NCBI GenBank assembly: GCA_934140575.1
Contig: CAKPBJ010000001.1
Span: 62,001 to 126,000 of the forward strand
Source of the DNA: an uncultured Bacilli bacterium
GTDB lineage: Bacteria > Bacillota_I > Bacilli_A > RF39 > UBA660
Direction of reading: 5' to 3'
Length of the DNA stretch: 64,000 bases
The notes beneath the pieces were generated by a model. It had not been told where the DNA came from. It worked only from the letters and a program-made list of their open reading frames with translations, and did not search any database. Position 1 is the stretch's first letter, and the number at the start of each line of letters is the position of its first letter. A program made the translations under genes and the position numbers. Below, in pieces: positions 43,953 through 50,129 of the stretch.

Positions 43953-46023
43953 ATATTTTTCTTTCTTCTAGTTTTAAAACTCTATCAAATAGTTTCTTGT
44001 TATTAGATCTATGTGAGATTACAATTATTGTTTTTTCTTTTAATTTTGAAAAAATAGATTGAAGTATTTTCTTTTCTCTTACTATATCTATTTGACCTAG
44101 TGCTTCATCAAAGATATAAATATTTGTTTTTTTAATAAGACTTCTTGCGAGTATTATTCTTTGACGTTCTCCATTACTTAGATTAAAACCATTTTCTTCT
44201 AGTCTTTTATCGAGTCCTAAGGAATCATCTTTTATTATGTCATTTATACTACAAATTTTTACTATATCTTCTAAGTCTTCTTCATTGTACTCTTTATAAA
44301 GAGTTATATTATTTCTTATTGTATCATTAAAAATAAATTCATTACTTGTGACATATGTTATATTTGACCTTATATTTTCTAAGTGATAATGATTGATATC
44401 AATACCTGATATTTTTATTACTCCATAGTCTGTTTCAATATATTTTAGTAACATTTTCATGAGAGTAGATTTACCACTACCACTTGATCCAGTTAATAGA
44501 ATCTTTTCTCCTTGCTTTATTTCTAAATTTAAATTTTCAAATAATACTTTTGAGCCTATTTTATAATTTAAATTTTTAAATATTATATTTCCTGTCAAAT
44601 TATATGAAAGATAGAAATAATTATTTTTAAATTCTTCTTCATCTATCATAAATAATTCTTCTACTCTATCTTTAGATATTTTATAGCTTGGATAATTTTC
44701 AATTAATACTAAACAGTTTGAAAAACTACTAATTAAATAATTAGAAAATGTTTCAAATATTAAAAGATTGGCTAGTGATAACTTGTTTTTTATTACTAAA
44801 TATGAGCCTATTGTATAAATTAATAATTGAAGTAAATCATTAATATTATTTTTTATGAAATTATATAATTCTTGAAAGGTACTATATTTATAGATACATT
44901 CTAATAAATTTTTATATTTAATATTAAATTTATCTATTAGTCTTTTTTCTAGATGACTACCTTTAATTGTATCTACATTACTTACTCCTTCTATCAAGTA
45001 TGTATTTATTATGTCTTCGTGTTTTGATAATTGCTTTATATGTTTCTTTTTTTTAGGAGTTAAAAGTATTGTTAATATAAATAGAATTATATATGTTCCC
45101 AGAGATATTAATGTTAATTCTGTGTTGTATTTAAACATTATTGATAAAAATATAATTATACAAAATATGTCTGTTAAAGAAGTGGTTATTAAATTAGCGA
45201 TATATGTTCTTGTGGTATTTAGATCTTTAAATCTAGATATAACTTCTCCTGTTGTTCTATTTTTATAGTATAAATATGGAAGTAAAAGTATTTGTTTATA
45301 TGTATTTGTTGTTGTATCGTTATCAAGGATTGTTAACCATTTAGTTACCATTATATTTCTTATTACTAAATTAATATTCTTAAATATTAAAATTGATAGA
45401 AGGGTTATAAATATTATTATGATGTGTTCAGTAATATTTATATTTATTGAATATTCTAAAAAGTATTTGAAGGTATATGAAAAAACAATGTTTTCGATAA
45501 AGTATATAGTGGTAAGTAAAATTATAAATATATAAGTTGATTTATTTCTTTTTAAGTTTAATTTTATATTTTTAGTTAGAATATTCTTTTTATGCATGAT
45601 TGGTAATTTTTTAATAGGTTTTAAGAATAAATAATTATTACTTGTTAATAGATTAAATTCTGAGAACTTAATAGTTACTTTTCCTTTTGCTGGGTCCATT
45701 ATTGTGACTTTTTTCTTTTTATGATTTACTTCATATAATACAACAAAATGTTTATAGTTTTTATTTACTATGAAATGAACAATGCATGGTAAGTTATTTA
45801 CATTTATATTTTCTAGTTTTCCTGTCATTCCAGTAGATTCAAAACCTATTATATTTGATGCATTTGATAAATCATATAAAGATACGCCATCTTTTGTTGT
45901 ATTTGTTATTTCTCTTAAGTATTCTTTAGATACATCTCCACCATAAAATCTAATAATAGATAAAAGACAACAAATACCACAATCTTTAATGCCATCTTGA
46001 TTTACAACTTTTAGTTTATTAAT
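43933..46023 (-). CDS. Bacteriocin-processing C39 peptidase/ABC exporter
   Basis: 696 aa when read from ATT 46023, which has an ideal GGAGGTG 5 nt upstream; there is no in-frame ATG, GTG or TTG before the catalytic motif. C39 peptidase: GIKDCGICCLLSIIRFYGGD (catalytic Cys), KHFVVLYEV (His) and MDPAKGK (Asp). About six membrane helices follow, then the ATPase with GSSGSGKST, LSNGERQR and IYIFDEAL. It cleaves double-glycine leaders and exports the cores. Starting at the first ATG (45828) would delete the catalytic Cys. Confidence 0.88.
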   Translation of the reverse strand: MNKLKVVNQDGIKDCGICCLLSIIRFYGGDVSKEYLREITNTTKDGVSLYDLSNASNIIGFESTGMTGKLENINVNNLPCIVHFIVNKNYKHFVVLYEVNHKKKKVTIMDPAKGKVTIKFSEFNLLTSNNYLFLKPIKKLPIMHKKNILTKNIKLNLKRNKSTYIFIILLTTIYFIENIVFSYTFKYFLEYSININITEHIIIIFITLLSILIFKNINLVIRNIMVTKWLTILDNDTTTNTYKQILLLPYLYYKNRTTGEVISRFKDLNTTRTYIANLITTSLTDIFCIIIFLSIMFKYNTELTLISLGTYIILFILTILLTPKKKKHIKQLSKHEDIINTYLIEGVSNVDTIKGSHLEKRLIDKFNIKYKNLLECIYKYSTFQELYNFIKNNINDLLQLLIYTIGSYLVIKNKLSLANLLIFETFSNYLISSFSNCLVLIENYPSYKISKDRVEELFMIDEEEFKNNYFYLSYNLTGNIIFKNLNYKIGSKVLFENLNLEIKQGEKILLTGSSGSGKSTLMKMLLKYIETDYGVIKISGIDINHYHLENIRSNITYVTSNEFIFNDTIRNNITLYKEYNEEDLEDIVKICSINDIIKDDSLGLDKRLEENGFNLSNGERQRIILARSLIKKTNIYIFDEALGQIDIVREKKILQSIFSKLKEKTIIVISHRSNNKKLFDRVLKLEERKIYDTKKV

Positions 46024-46180
46024 ACTTTCACCTCCTATTATATTATTAGGAAGTTTTTTTATTTTTCGAAAAAAAAAGAAGAAATATTTTCTTCTTATGT
46101 GGATAAATAAATCTTTGTCAATACGCGTGATAAAAAGATAAAGATTTATTGTGCAAGATTACTTCTTACTTATCCGTATT
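46024..46180 (-). promoter_or_regulatory. Structured, attenuator-like leader of the bacteriocin operon
   Basis: The predicted transcript starts near 46176. It folds into a long stem-loop: outer GGATAA/TTATCC (46170-46175 with 46101-46106) and inner 13-of-14 complementary arms AATAAATCTTT (46106-46119 with 46137-46150). Next comes an intrinsic terminator (46096-46068: 9-bp AAGAAGAAA/TTTCTTCTT stem plus a run of T), then the ribosome binding site and ATT start. A terminator inside the leader suggests conditional readthrough. No known riboswitch class recognised. Confidence 0.5.
46068..46096 (-). terminator. Terminator within the bacteriocin operon leader
   Basis: 9-bp stem with arms at 46076-46084 and 46088-46096, 3-nt loop, and a run of eight or more T on the minus strand. 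It sits upstream of the C39 transporter start. Confidence 0.65.
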
Positions 46181-46182
46181 TA

Positions 46183-46211
46183 ATATTATCATAGTTGAGT
46201 GAATTTTACAA
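46183..46211 (-). promoter_or_regulatory. Promoter of the bacteriocin operon
   Basis: Minus strand TTGTAA (46211-46206), 17-nt spacer, TAATAT (46188-46183). Confidence 0.5.
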
Positions 46212-46240
46212 ATAAAATGTATAATTATTTGTCGAAATAT

Positions 46241-46269
46241 GTAACAATAGACAAATTAAAATTTGTTAC
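46241..46269. promoter_or_regulatory. Nested palindrome upstream of the bacteriocin promoter
   Basis: GTAACAA (46241-46247) pairs with TTGTTAC (46263-46269), and a nested palindrome ACAAATTAAAATTTGT occupies 46251-46266. It ends 30 nt upstream of the -35 box, a place where an activator could bind. The rest of the 46270-46470 stretch shows no gene. Confidence 0.35.
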
Positions 46270-46469
46270 TTTGGTCGTCACCAGTCAAAATTTTACTTTG
46301 TGTTTGCTTTTAGAACTATTTGGATGCAACCTAAACTTATAAGCTTTATACATGTACTACGTCTTCAATATCTTGACTTACTATAACTGACTACAAATAA
46401 GTGTTTGTTAATATAAAATAGCAATTATAATTTTAGTTACTTTTTTAAAGTAAATTCCTTATAAATAGA

Positions 46470-46495
46470 AAAGAAGACTTTTCTATGTCTTCTTT
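46470..46495 (-). terminator. Terminator after the surface protein gene
   Basis: AAAGAAGAC/GTCTTCTTT 9-bp stem, 8-nt loop, T-rich tail on the minus strand. Confidence 0.7.
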
Positions 46496-46506
46496 CTTTG
46501 AATTAA

Positions 46507-47910
46507 TTAATTAAATCTTTTTTTCATTGCATATCCAATACCAGCAGCACTTACTAACATTGTTCCAATTACTGCATAAATATTGATATCTGAAGTATTA
46601 GGATTTGTTACCTTTTCTTCTGTACGCTTTTGAACTAATTTCATGTATACAGTTGTATCTTCTTTTATTGGATTTGTGAAATCAAAGGCTTTTGTATATT
46701 CCTCATCTAAATAGAATCCATCAAAAGTATATCCTGTTCCTTCTAATTCTTTCATTAATTCATTTTTTAATTCTTCGATTTCTTCGGCTGTTAATTTTGT
46801 TCCTTCTGGAATTTCAACACTTTCTGTTTCACCATTAGCACTGAATGTTAATGTTACAGGTTTTGCTACTGTATATGTTCCGTCTTCATTATCGAATACT
46901 TTGTATCCATTTGGTACCATATCTTCGCTTGGCTCTGTAGTATAAGTTCCACCTTGAGTTTTTACTGTTGTACCTGTTGTAGCAGTAATTTCTCCATTGA
47001 TTTCTCCTTCTGCTACTTCAAGTTTTCCACCATTTTGAACAATTATATCCCCAGAAATTTTTCCACCTTTGATAGTAACTTCTGGAGCATGTCCATTATA
47101 GCTACCATCTCTTGCTATTTTAACGAAACCATTCATTGTTCCATTTTCGATAGTTGTTGTTGATTGATATCTGTCATCCCATGAATATGCTGTTATTGAT
47201 GCTGCTCCATCTACTGCATTTAGTTCTCCACCTTTAAGTGAAAAATCACCCCAGTTTTGAACTGCACTTCCTCCTGCTTTTTTAGTAGATACTTTTCCTC
47301 CAGAAATTACTAACTTACCATTATCATCATTTTTTAATACGATAAAGTCATTTTCAAAAGTTCCTGCTTCTACATATAATTTTGCTTCAATGTTTCTGAT
47401 TAATGAACTAAATCCTGATGTATTAACAACACTTCCACCTTTAAATATTAATTCTGCTTTTGTACCATTGTTGTCGATAACATACCATGAGTTTCCTCCA
47501 TTGCTACCACGAACTCCTGCTTCTTTTGAACGTGTAAAAGTTCCTGATAAAACAGTTACTTTTCCGTTGTTTACTAAAGCACCTTTTCCGTGAGTAACGT
47601 TATCAACTTTACCATTACCTTTAACAGTTAATGTACCTTTATTGGTAATGGTATTTCCTGATTTGTTTGTTAATGTGTAAGTTCCCAAATCAAGAGTAAT
47701 ATCTTTGCCTTCAGCTACTGTGATATCTTCTTTTGTATCAGATGTTAATGTAACTGTCTCACCAGTTTTTGCCGCATTGATTGCCTCTTGTAGTGTAGAA
47801 TACTCAACATTTCCTATTTTTGCAACGTTACTATTTTCTGCATATGCATTTGGAACAATTAATGCACTAGCAATTATAGTCATTGCAAAGAATAATATTT
47901 TTTTTCGCAT
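46507..47910 (-). CDS. Cell-wall-anchored beta-helix surface protein with NPNTSD sorting signal
   Basis: 467 aa. A signal peptide (about 1-24, ending NAYA) is followed by a pectate-lyase-like right-handed beta-helix of Gly/Thr/Val-rich rungs (about 45-345). Next is a Listeria-Bacteroides (InlB B-type) repeat, VTLTFSANGETESVEIPEGT to DTTVYMKLV. The C-terminal sorting signal is NPNTSD (436-441), a hydrophobic segment and KKRFN. NP-x-T motifs are typical of class B sortase substrates, and a class B sortase is encoded divergently next door. Start at ATG 47910 behind GGAGAGGAGA. Confidence 0.82.
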   Translation of the reverse strand: MRKKILFFAMTIIASALIVPNAYAENSNVAKIGNVEYSTLQEAINAAKTGETVTLTSDTKEDITVAEGKDITLDLGTYTLTNKSGNTITNKGTLTVKGNGKVDNVTHGKGALVNNGKVTVLSGTFTRSKEAGVRGSNGGNSWYVIDNNGTKAELIFKGGSVVNTSGFSSLIRNIEAKLYVEAGTFENDFIVLKNDDNGKLVISGGKVSTKKAGGSAVQNWGDFSLKGGELNAVDGAASITAYSWDDRYQSTTTIENGTMNGFVKIARDGSYNGHAPEVTIKGGKISGDIIVQNGGKLEVAEGEINGEITATTGTTVKTQGGTYTTEPSEDMVPNGYKVFDNEDGTYTVAKPVTLTFSANGETESVEIPEGTKLTAEEIEELKNELMKELEGTGYTFDGFYLDEEYTKAFDFTNPIKEDTTVYMKLVQKRTEEKVTNPNTSDINIYAVIGTMLVSAAGIGYAMKKRFN

Positions 47911-48111
47911 ATTCTCCTCTCCTTTTTTAAGAGCATGCCTACTCTTATGCCCTAATTATATATCCGAAGTTATAGGTTGTCAATCAAATTCAAATGGGAC
48001 TTTTTTATTATATGTAAAGCAAAAAATATGAAGAATTTTGTACAATGAAAAAGCTTTATAGCTACTATTATTAATGGTATAATTTACTTAAGAGCTAAGG
48101 AGATTAGAAGT

Positions 48112-48972
48112 ATGAAGAAAAAGAAGATGACAAGAGTTGAATATCAGAAAAGACTCAGAAGGAAAAGAATGAGATTAAAACCAGTTCCTTTTGCTATATT
48201 AATTTTGATTTGTTCTTCAATATTTATTTTTTCTTTATACTCACTTGTCACATGGCAACTTGATAATAATAAAATTAAGAATCTTCATAGTGAGATAGAT
48301 GATATTTCTAATGGAGAGTTTATTAAAGATAAAGGCGATGCTTTTAATCCGCCTGATGATAAAGATAGTGATTATTGGTATTACATTGATCTTCCTTTTT
48401 ATAATGTTGATTTTGATGAGCTATTAAAGAAGAATAAAGATACTGTTGCTTTTATTCATATGGAAAATAATAATATTAATTATCCTGTTGTTCAATCTAA
48501 AGATAATAATTATTATTTAACTCATGCATTTGATAAAAGTTATAATGAAGCAGGATGGGTATTTTTAGATTATAGAAATAATATTAATTCATTATCTTTT
48601 AATAATATTATATATGGACATGGTAGATTAAATAAAACTGTATTTGGTTCTCTTAAAGATACTCTTGATAAGAAATGGCAAAGTAATAAAGATAATTTAG
48701 CTATTTATATTTCTACTCCTAATGAGAATATGATATTTCAAATATTTTCTATTTATACTATTAAAAGTGAGTCTTATTATATTAATACTTTATTTAATAA
48801 TAAAAATGAAAAAAGTAAATGGTTAGATACTATGATTCAGAGAAATACTTCTGCTATTAATACTTCTGTTGATACAAATGATAAAATTCTTACATTGTCT
48901 ACTTGTCTTGATGACAATGGTGGACGTGTTGTCGTACAAGCAAAGTTAATAAAAACTCAAAAAAGACTGTAG
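48112..48972 (+). CDS. srtB: Class B sortase
   Basis: 286 aa. A basic N-terminus and membrane anchor (about 28-48) precede the sortase fold with IIYGHG (His170), TLSTCLD (Cys265) and GGRVVVQAKL (Arg272), the class B catalytic triad arrangement. It is a transpeptidase that cleaves a sorting motif and links the protein to peptidoglycan; the adjacent NPNTSD protein is the obvious substrate. Start at ATG 48112 with AAGGAG 9 nt upstream; a TATAAT near 48080 is the likely -10. Confidence 0.9.
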   Translation: MKKKKMTRVEYQKRLRRKRMRLKPVPFAILILICSSIFIFSLYSLVTWQLDNNKIKNLHSEIDDISNGEFIKDKGDAFNPPDDKDSDYWYYIDLPFYNVDFDELLKKNKDTVAFIHMENNNINYPVVQSKDNNYYLTHAFDKSYNEAGWVFLDYRNNINSLSFNNIIYGHGRLNKTVFGSLKDTLDKKWQSNKDNLAIYISTPNENMIFQIFSIYTIKSESYYINTLFNNKNEKSKWLDTMIQRNTSAINTSVDTNDKILTLSTCLDDNGGRVVVQAKLIKTQKRL

Positions 48973-48995
48973 ATTATATAATTTACAGTCTTTTT
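48960..48995 (+). terminator. Terminator after srtB
   Basis: AAAAAGACTGTA/TACAGTCTTTTT 12-bp stem ending in a T-run on the plus strand, overlapping the srtB stop. Confidence 0.8.
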
Positions 48996-49106
48996 GGTAC
49001 TTAAAGTGTAATGGTTAATTATAAATTTGGAATTTACTATTATTTTTTTATAAAAATTTAATCATAACAATGAGAAAGAAAAAATTTGTCCTAAGCAAAA
49101 TAAAAG

Positions 49107-49147
49107 CGTTGATTTCTCAACGTGTATTTCTTAATGGTGGAGCATAG
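49107..49147 (-). repeat. Left copy of the 41-bp direct repeat (tRNA-Ala 3' tail plus terminator), att-like
   Basis: Identical over 41 nt to 50018-50058. It includes the terminator hairpin CGTTGA/TCAACG and the tRNA 3' end ending in CCA, but the remaining tRNA body is absent. Homology fades just beyond the repeat. Confidence 0.85.
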
Positions 49148-49162
49148 TCTAAACAGAATAAA

Positions 49163-49185
49163 AAGAGAGAGCATCTGTCTCTCTT
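49163..49185 (-). terminator. Terminator after the third RNA element
   Basis: AAGAGAGA/TCTCTCTT 8-bp stem, 7-nt loop, TTTAT on the minus strand. It ends the toxin mRNA, directly after RNA element R3. Confidence 0.75.
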
Positions 49186-49231
49186 AGATAGTCTTATATG
49201 TCCCTAGCTAAAAGCGTCGCAATGCTATCTA
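49185..49231 (-). ncRNA. Structured RNA element R3 in the toxin 3' UTR
   Basis: A 7-bp closing stem TAGATAG/CTATCTA encloses a core nearly identical to R2: CATTGCGACGCTTTTAGCT, then AGGGACATATAAGA. It starts 16 nt past the toxin stop codon and runs into the terminator. It is probably an RNA antitoxin unit or processing product; see R1 and R2. Confidence 0.65.
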
Positions 49232-49246
49232 TATAATAATATGTAA

Positions 49247-49654
49247 CTACTTTTTGTTTTTATACATTATTTTATTTATATATGAGATGATTTTCATCTT
49301 TAATATTTTTTGAGTTTCATCATTTAATACAACAATTTTCCCATCTTTGTTTTCATAATAGTTTTTAATTCTATTTTTAGATATTATTTTCATTTGATCT
49401 AATAAAGCAATCGAATCTGTTTGTTTTAAATATTGCCAACTAAAATGTTTTGTTTCTTTATAATTTCTGTTATTAAATGCTTCTTCTGATTTAAAATGTT
49501 TACTTTTAGGGCTCGTTAATGGAATGCAAAAGATCATATTTTTAATTCCTGGTATAGTATATAATACACCTAAATGGATACTATTAATTTCATTTCCAAC
49601 ATTTCCAGTAAAATCAATATGGCATAATGTTCCATCTAAAAAACTATAATCCAT
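49247..49654 (-). CDS. PemK/ToxN-fold endoribonuclease toxin
   Basis: 135 aa. GTLCHIDFTGNVGNEINSIH resembles the MazF/PemK N-terminal hairpin. IPLTSPKSKH (44-53) matches the PLTSPKxxH-type active-site strand of ToxN/AbiQ toxins, and SIALLDQMKIISKNRI (81-96) matches the MazF/PemK core. It is likely an RNA-cleaving toxin. ATG 49654 has AGGAGG upstream; 49708 is a longer in-frame reading that runs through a terminator. No protein antitoxin gene is adjacent; instead structured RNA repeats flank it, pointing to a type III system. Confidence 0.72.
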   Translation of the reverse strand: MDYSFLDGTLCHIDFTGNVGNEINSIHLGVLYTIPGIKNMIFCIPLTSPKSKHFKSEEAFNNRNYKETKHFSWQYLKQTDSIALLDQMKIISKNRIKNYYENKDGKIVVLNDETQKILKMKIISYINKIMYKNKK

Positions 49655-49678
49655 TATCTTGCCTCCTAATATAATAAG

Positions 49679-49702
49679 AAAGAGGAACCTGAGTTCCCCT
49701 TT
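49679..49702 (-). terminator. Terminator between RNA elements and toxin gene
   Basis: AAAGGGGAAC/GTTCCTCTTT 10-bp stem (one G-T pair) with a TCAG loop, then TCTTATTATAT. It lies between the RNA repeats and the toxin ribosome binding site, as in ToxIN-type loci where the terminator sets the RNA:toxin ratio. Confidence 0.75.
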
Positions 49703-49710
49703 TACCAAAA

Positions 49711-49751
49711 GTAGACTTATATGTCCCTAGCTAAAAGCGTCACAATGCTAC
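49711..49751 (-). ncRNA. Structured RNA element R2 upstream of the toxin
   Basis: 41 nt: closing stem GTAG/CTAC around CATTGTGACGCTTTTAGCT and AGGGACATATAAGT. An internal GCT/AGC mini-stem is possible. Same core as R3 (two differences outside the stem) and related to R1. Transcribed from the promoter at 49840-49868. Confidence 0.65.
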
Positions 49752-49767
49752 CCATAGATGTTTAATT

Positions 49768-49813
49768 TTGATTGACTAATATGTCCCTCGATTTCTCTTC
49801 ACAATGCAATCAA
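49768..49813 (-). ncRNA. Structured RNA element R1 upstream of the toxin
   Basis: Closing stem TTGATTG/CAATCAA (7 bp) around CATTGTGA, a divergent inner hairpin AGAGAAATCG, and AGGGACATATTAGT. Stem sequences of R1, R2 and R3 all differ yet remain complementary, which is covariation supporting a folded RNA. About 18 nt separate R1 from R2. Confidence 0.62.
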
Positions 49814-49816
49814 TTA

Positions 49817-49832
49817 ACATAATTAATTATGT
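49817..49832. promoter_or_regulatory. 16-bp palindrome at the predicted start of the RNA/toxin transcript
   Basis: ACATAATTAATTATGT, a perfect palindrome right at the expected transcription start. It could be an operator or a 5' hairpin of the RNA. Confidence 0.4.
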
Positions 49833-49839
49833 GTTGCTT

Positions 49840-49868
49840 ATTATAACACATATTATACAAAAAATCAA
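49840..49868 (-). promoter_or_regulatory. Promoter of the RNA/toxin module
   Basis: Minus strand TTGATT (49868-49863), 17-nt spacer, TATAAT (49845-49840). Transcription would begin near 49833 and run through R1, R2, the terminator and the toxin. Confidence 0.65.
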
Positions 49869-50011
49869 AATAATAAACTTTAGTTTGATTTCTGTAATTA
49901 AATTGTATATTATTTTATTTCTTATGACAAGTCTTTTTTTCTTGACAGGCATCTCCTCTATTATATTATTATCAAATATTTTTATTTTTACTAATTTTTA
50001 ATTATAAAAAT

Positions 50012-50033
50012 AAAAAACGTTGATTTCTCAACG
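50012..50033 (-). terminator. Terminator of tRNA-Ala
   Basis: CGTTGA/TCAACG 6-bp stem with a GAAA loop, followed by TTTTTT on the minus strand, 13 nt past the tRNA CCA end. Confidence 0.8.
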
Positions 50034-50058
50034 TGTATTTCTTAATGGTGGAGCATAG
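50018..50058 (-). repeat. Right copy of the 41-bp direct repeat (within and after tRNA-Ala)
   Basis: Identical to 49107-49147; covers the tRNA-Ala 3' terminus and its terminator. See the mobile element entry. Confidence 0.85.
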
Positions 50059-50121
50059 CGGGATCGAACCGCTGACCTCCACGGTGCAAACGTGGCGCTC
50101 TCCCAGCTGAGCTAATGCCCC
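50046..50121 (-). tRNA. tRNA-Ala (anticodon TGC)
   Basis: 76 nt with encoded CCA. The acceptor GGGGCAT pairs with ATGCTCC (a G-T pair allowed), D arm AGCTCAGCTGGGAGAGC, anticodon TGC (50088-50086) in a 7-nt loop, and T arm with GGTTCGATCC. All cloverleaf elements are present. The only RNA gene of the translation apparatus in the window. Confidence 0.97.
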
Positions 50122-50129
50122 ATTAATTA

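Larger units (their letters stand above)
49107..50058 (-). mobile_element. ~0.9-kb tRNA-Ala-flanking insertion carrying the toxin/RNA module
   Basis: An exact 41-bp direct repeat (49107-49147 and 50018-50058) contains the last 13 nt of tRNA-Ala including CCA, plus its terminator. The right copy belongs to the intact tRNA; the left copy is only the 3' tail. This is what integration at a tRNA 3' end leaves behind. The 911 bp between hold the toxin gene and RNA elements and no integrase. It could be a minimal or decayed integrative element, or a segmental duplication. Confidence 0.55.

Noticed and set aside
49131..49147. Second tRNA gene at the left repeat copy
   Set aside because: Only the last 13 nt of tRNA-Ala are present; the D arm, anticodon arm and T arm are missing. 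Treated as a repeat or attachment footprint.
49185..49813. CRISPR array
   Set aside because: The three repeats are irregularly spaced, diverge from each other, flank a gene and have covarying stems; no spacers or cas genes.
49804..50001. Plus-strand ORF of 65 aa inside the tRNA-Ala-flanked unit
   Set aside because: No ribosome binding site. It runs opposite to the toxin promoter and across AT-rich sequence, and its hydrophobic composition is what random AT-rich DNA encodes.
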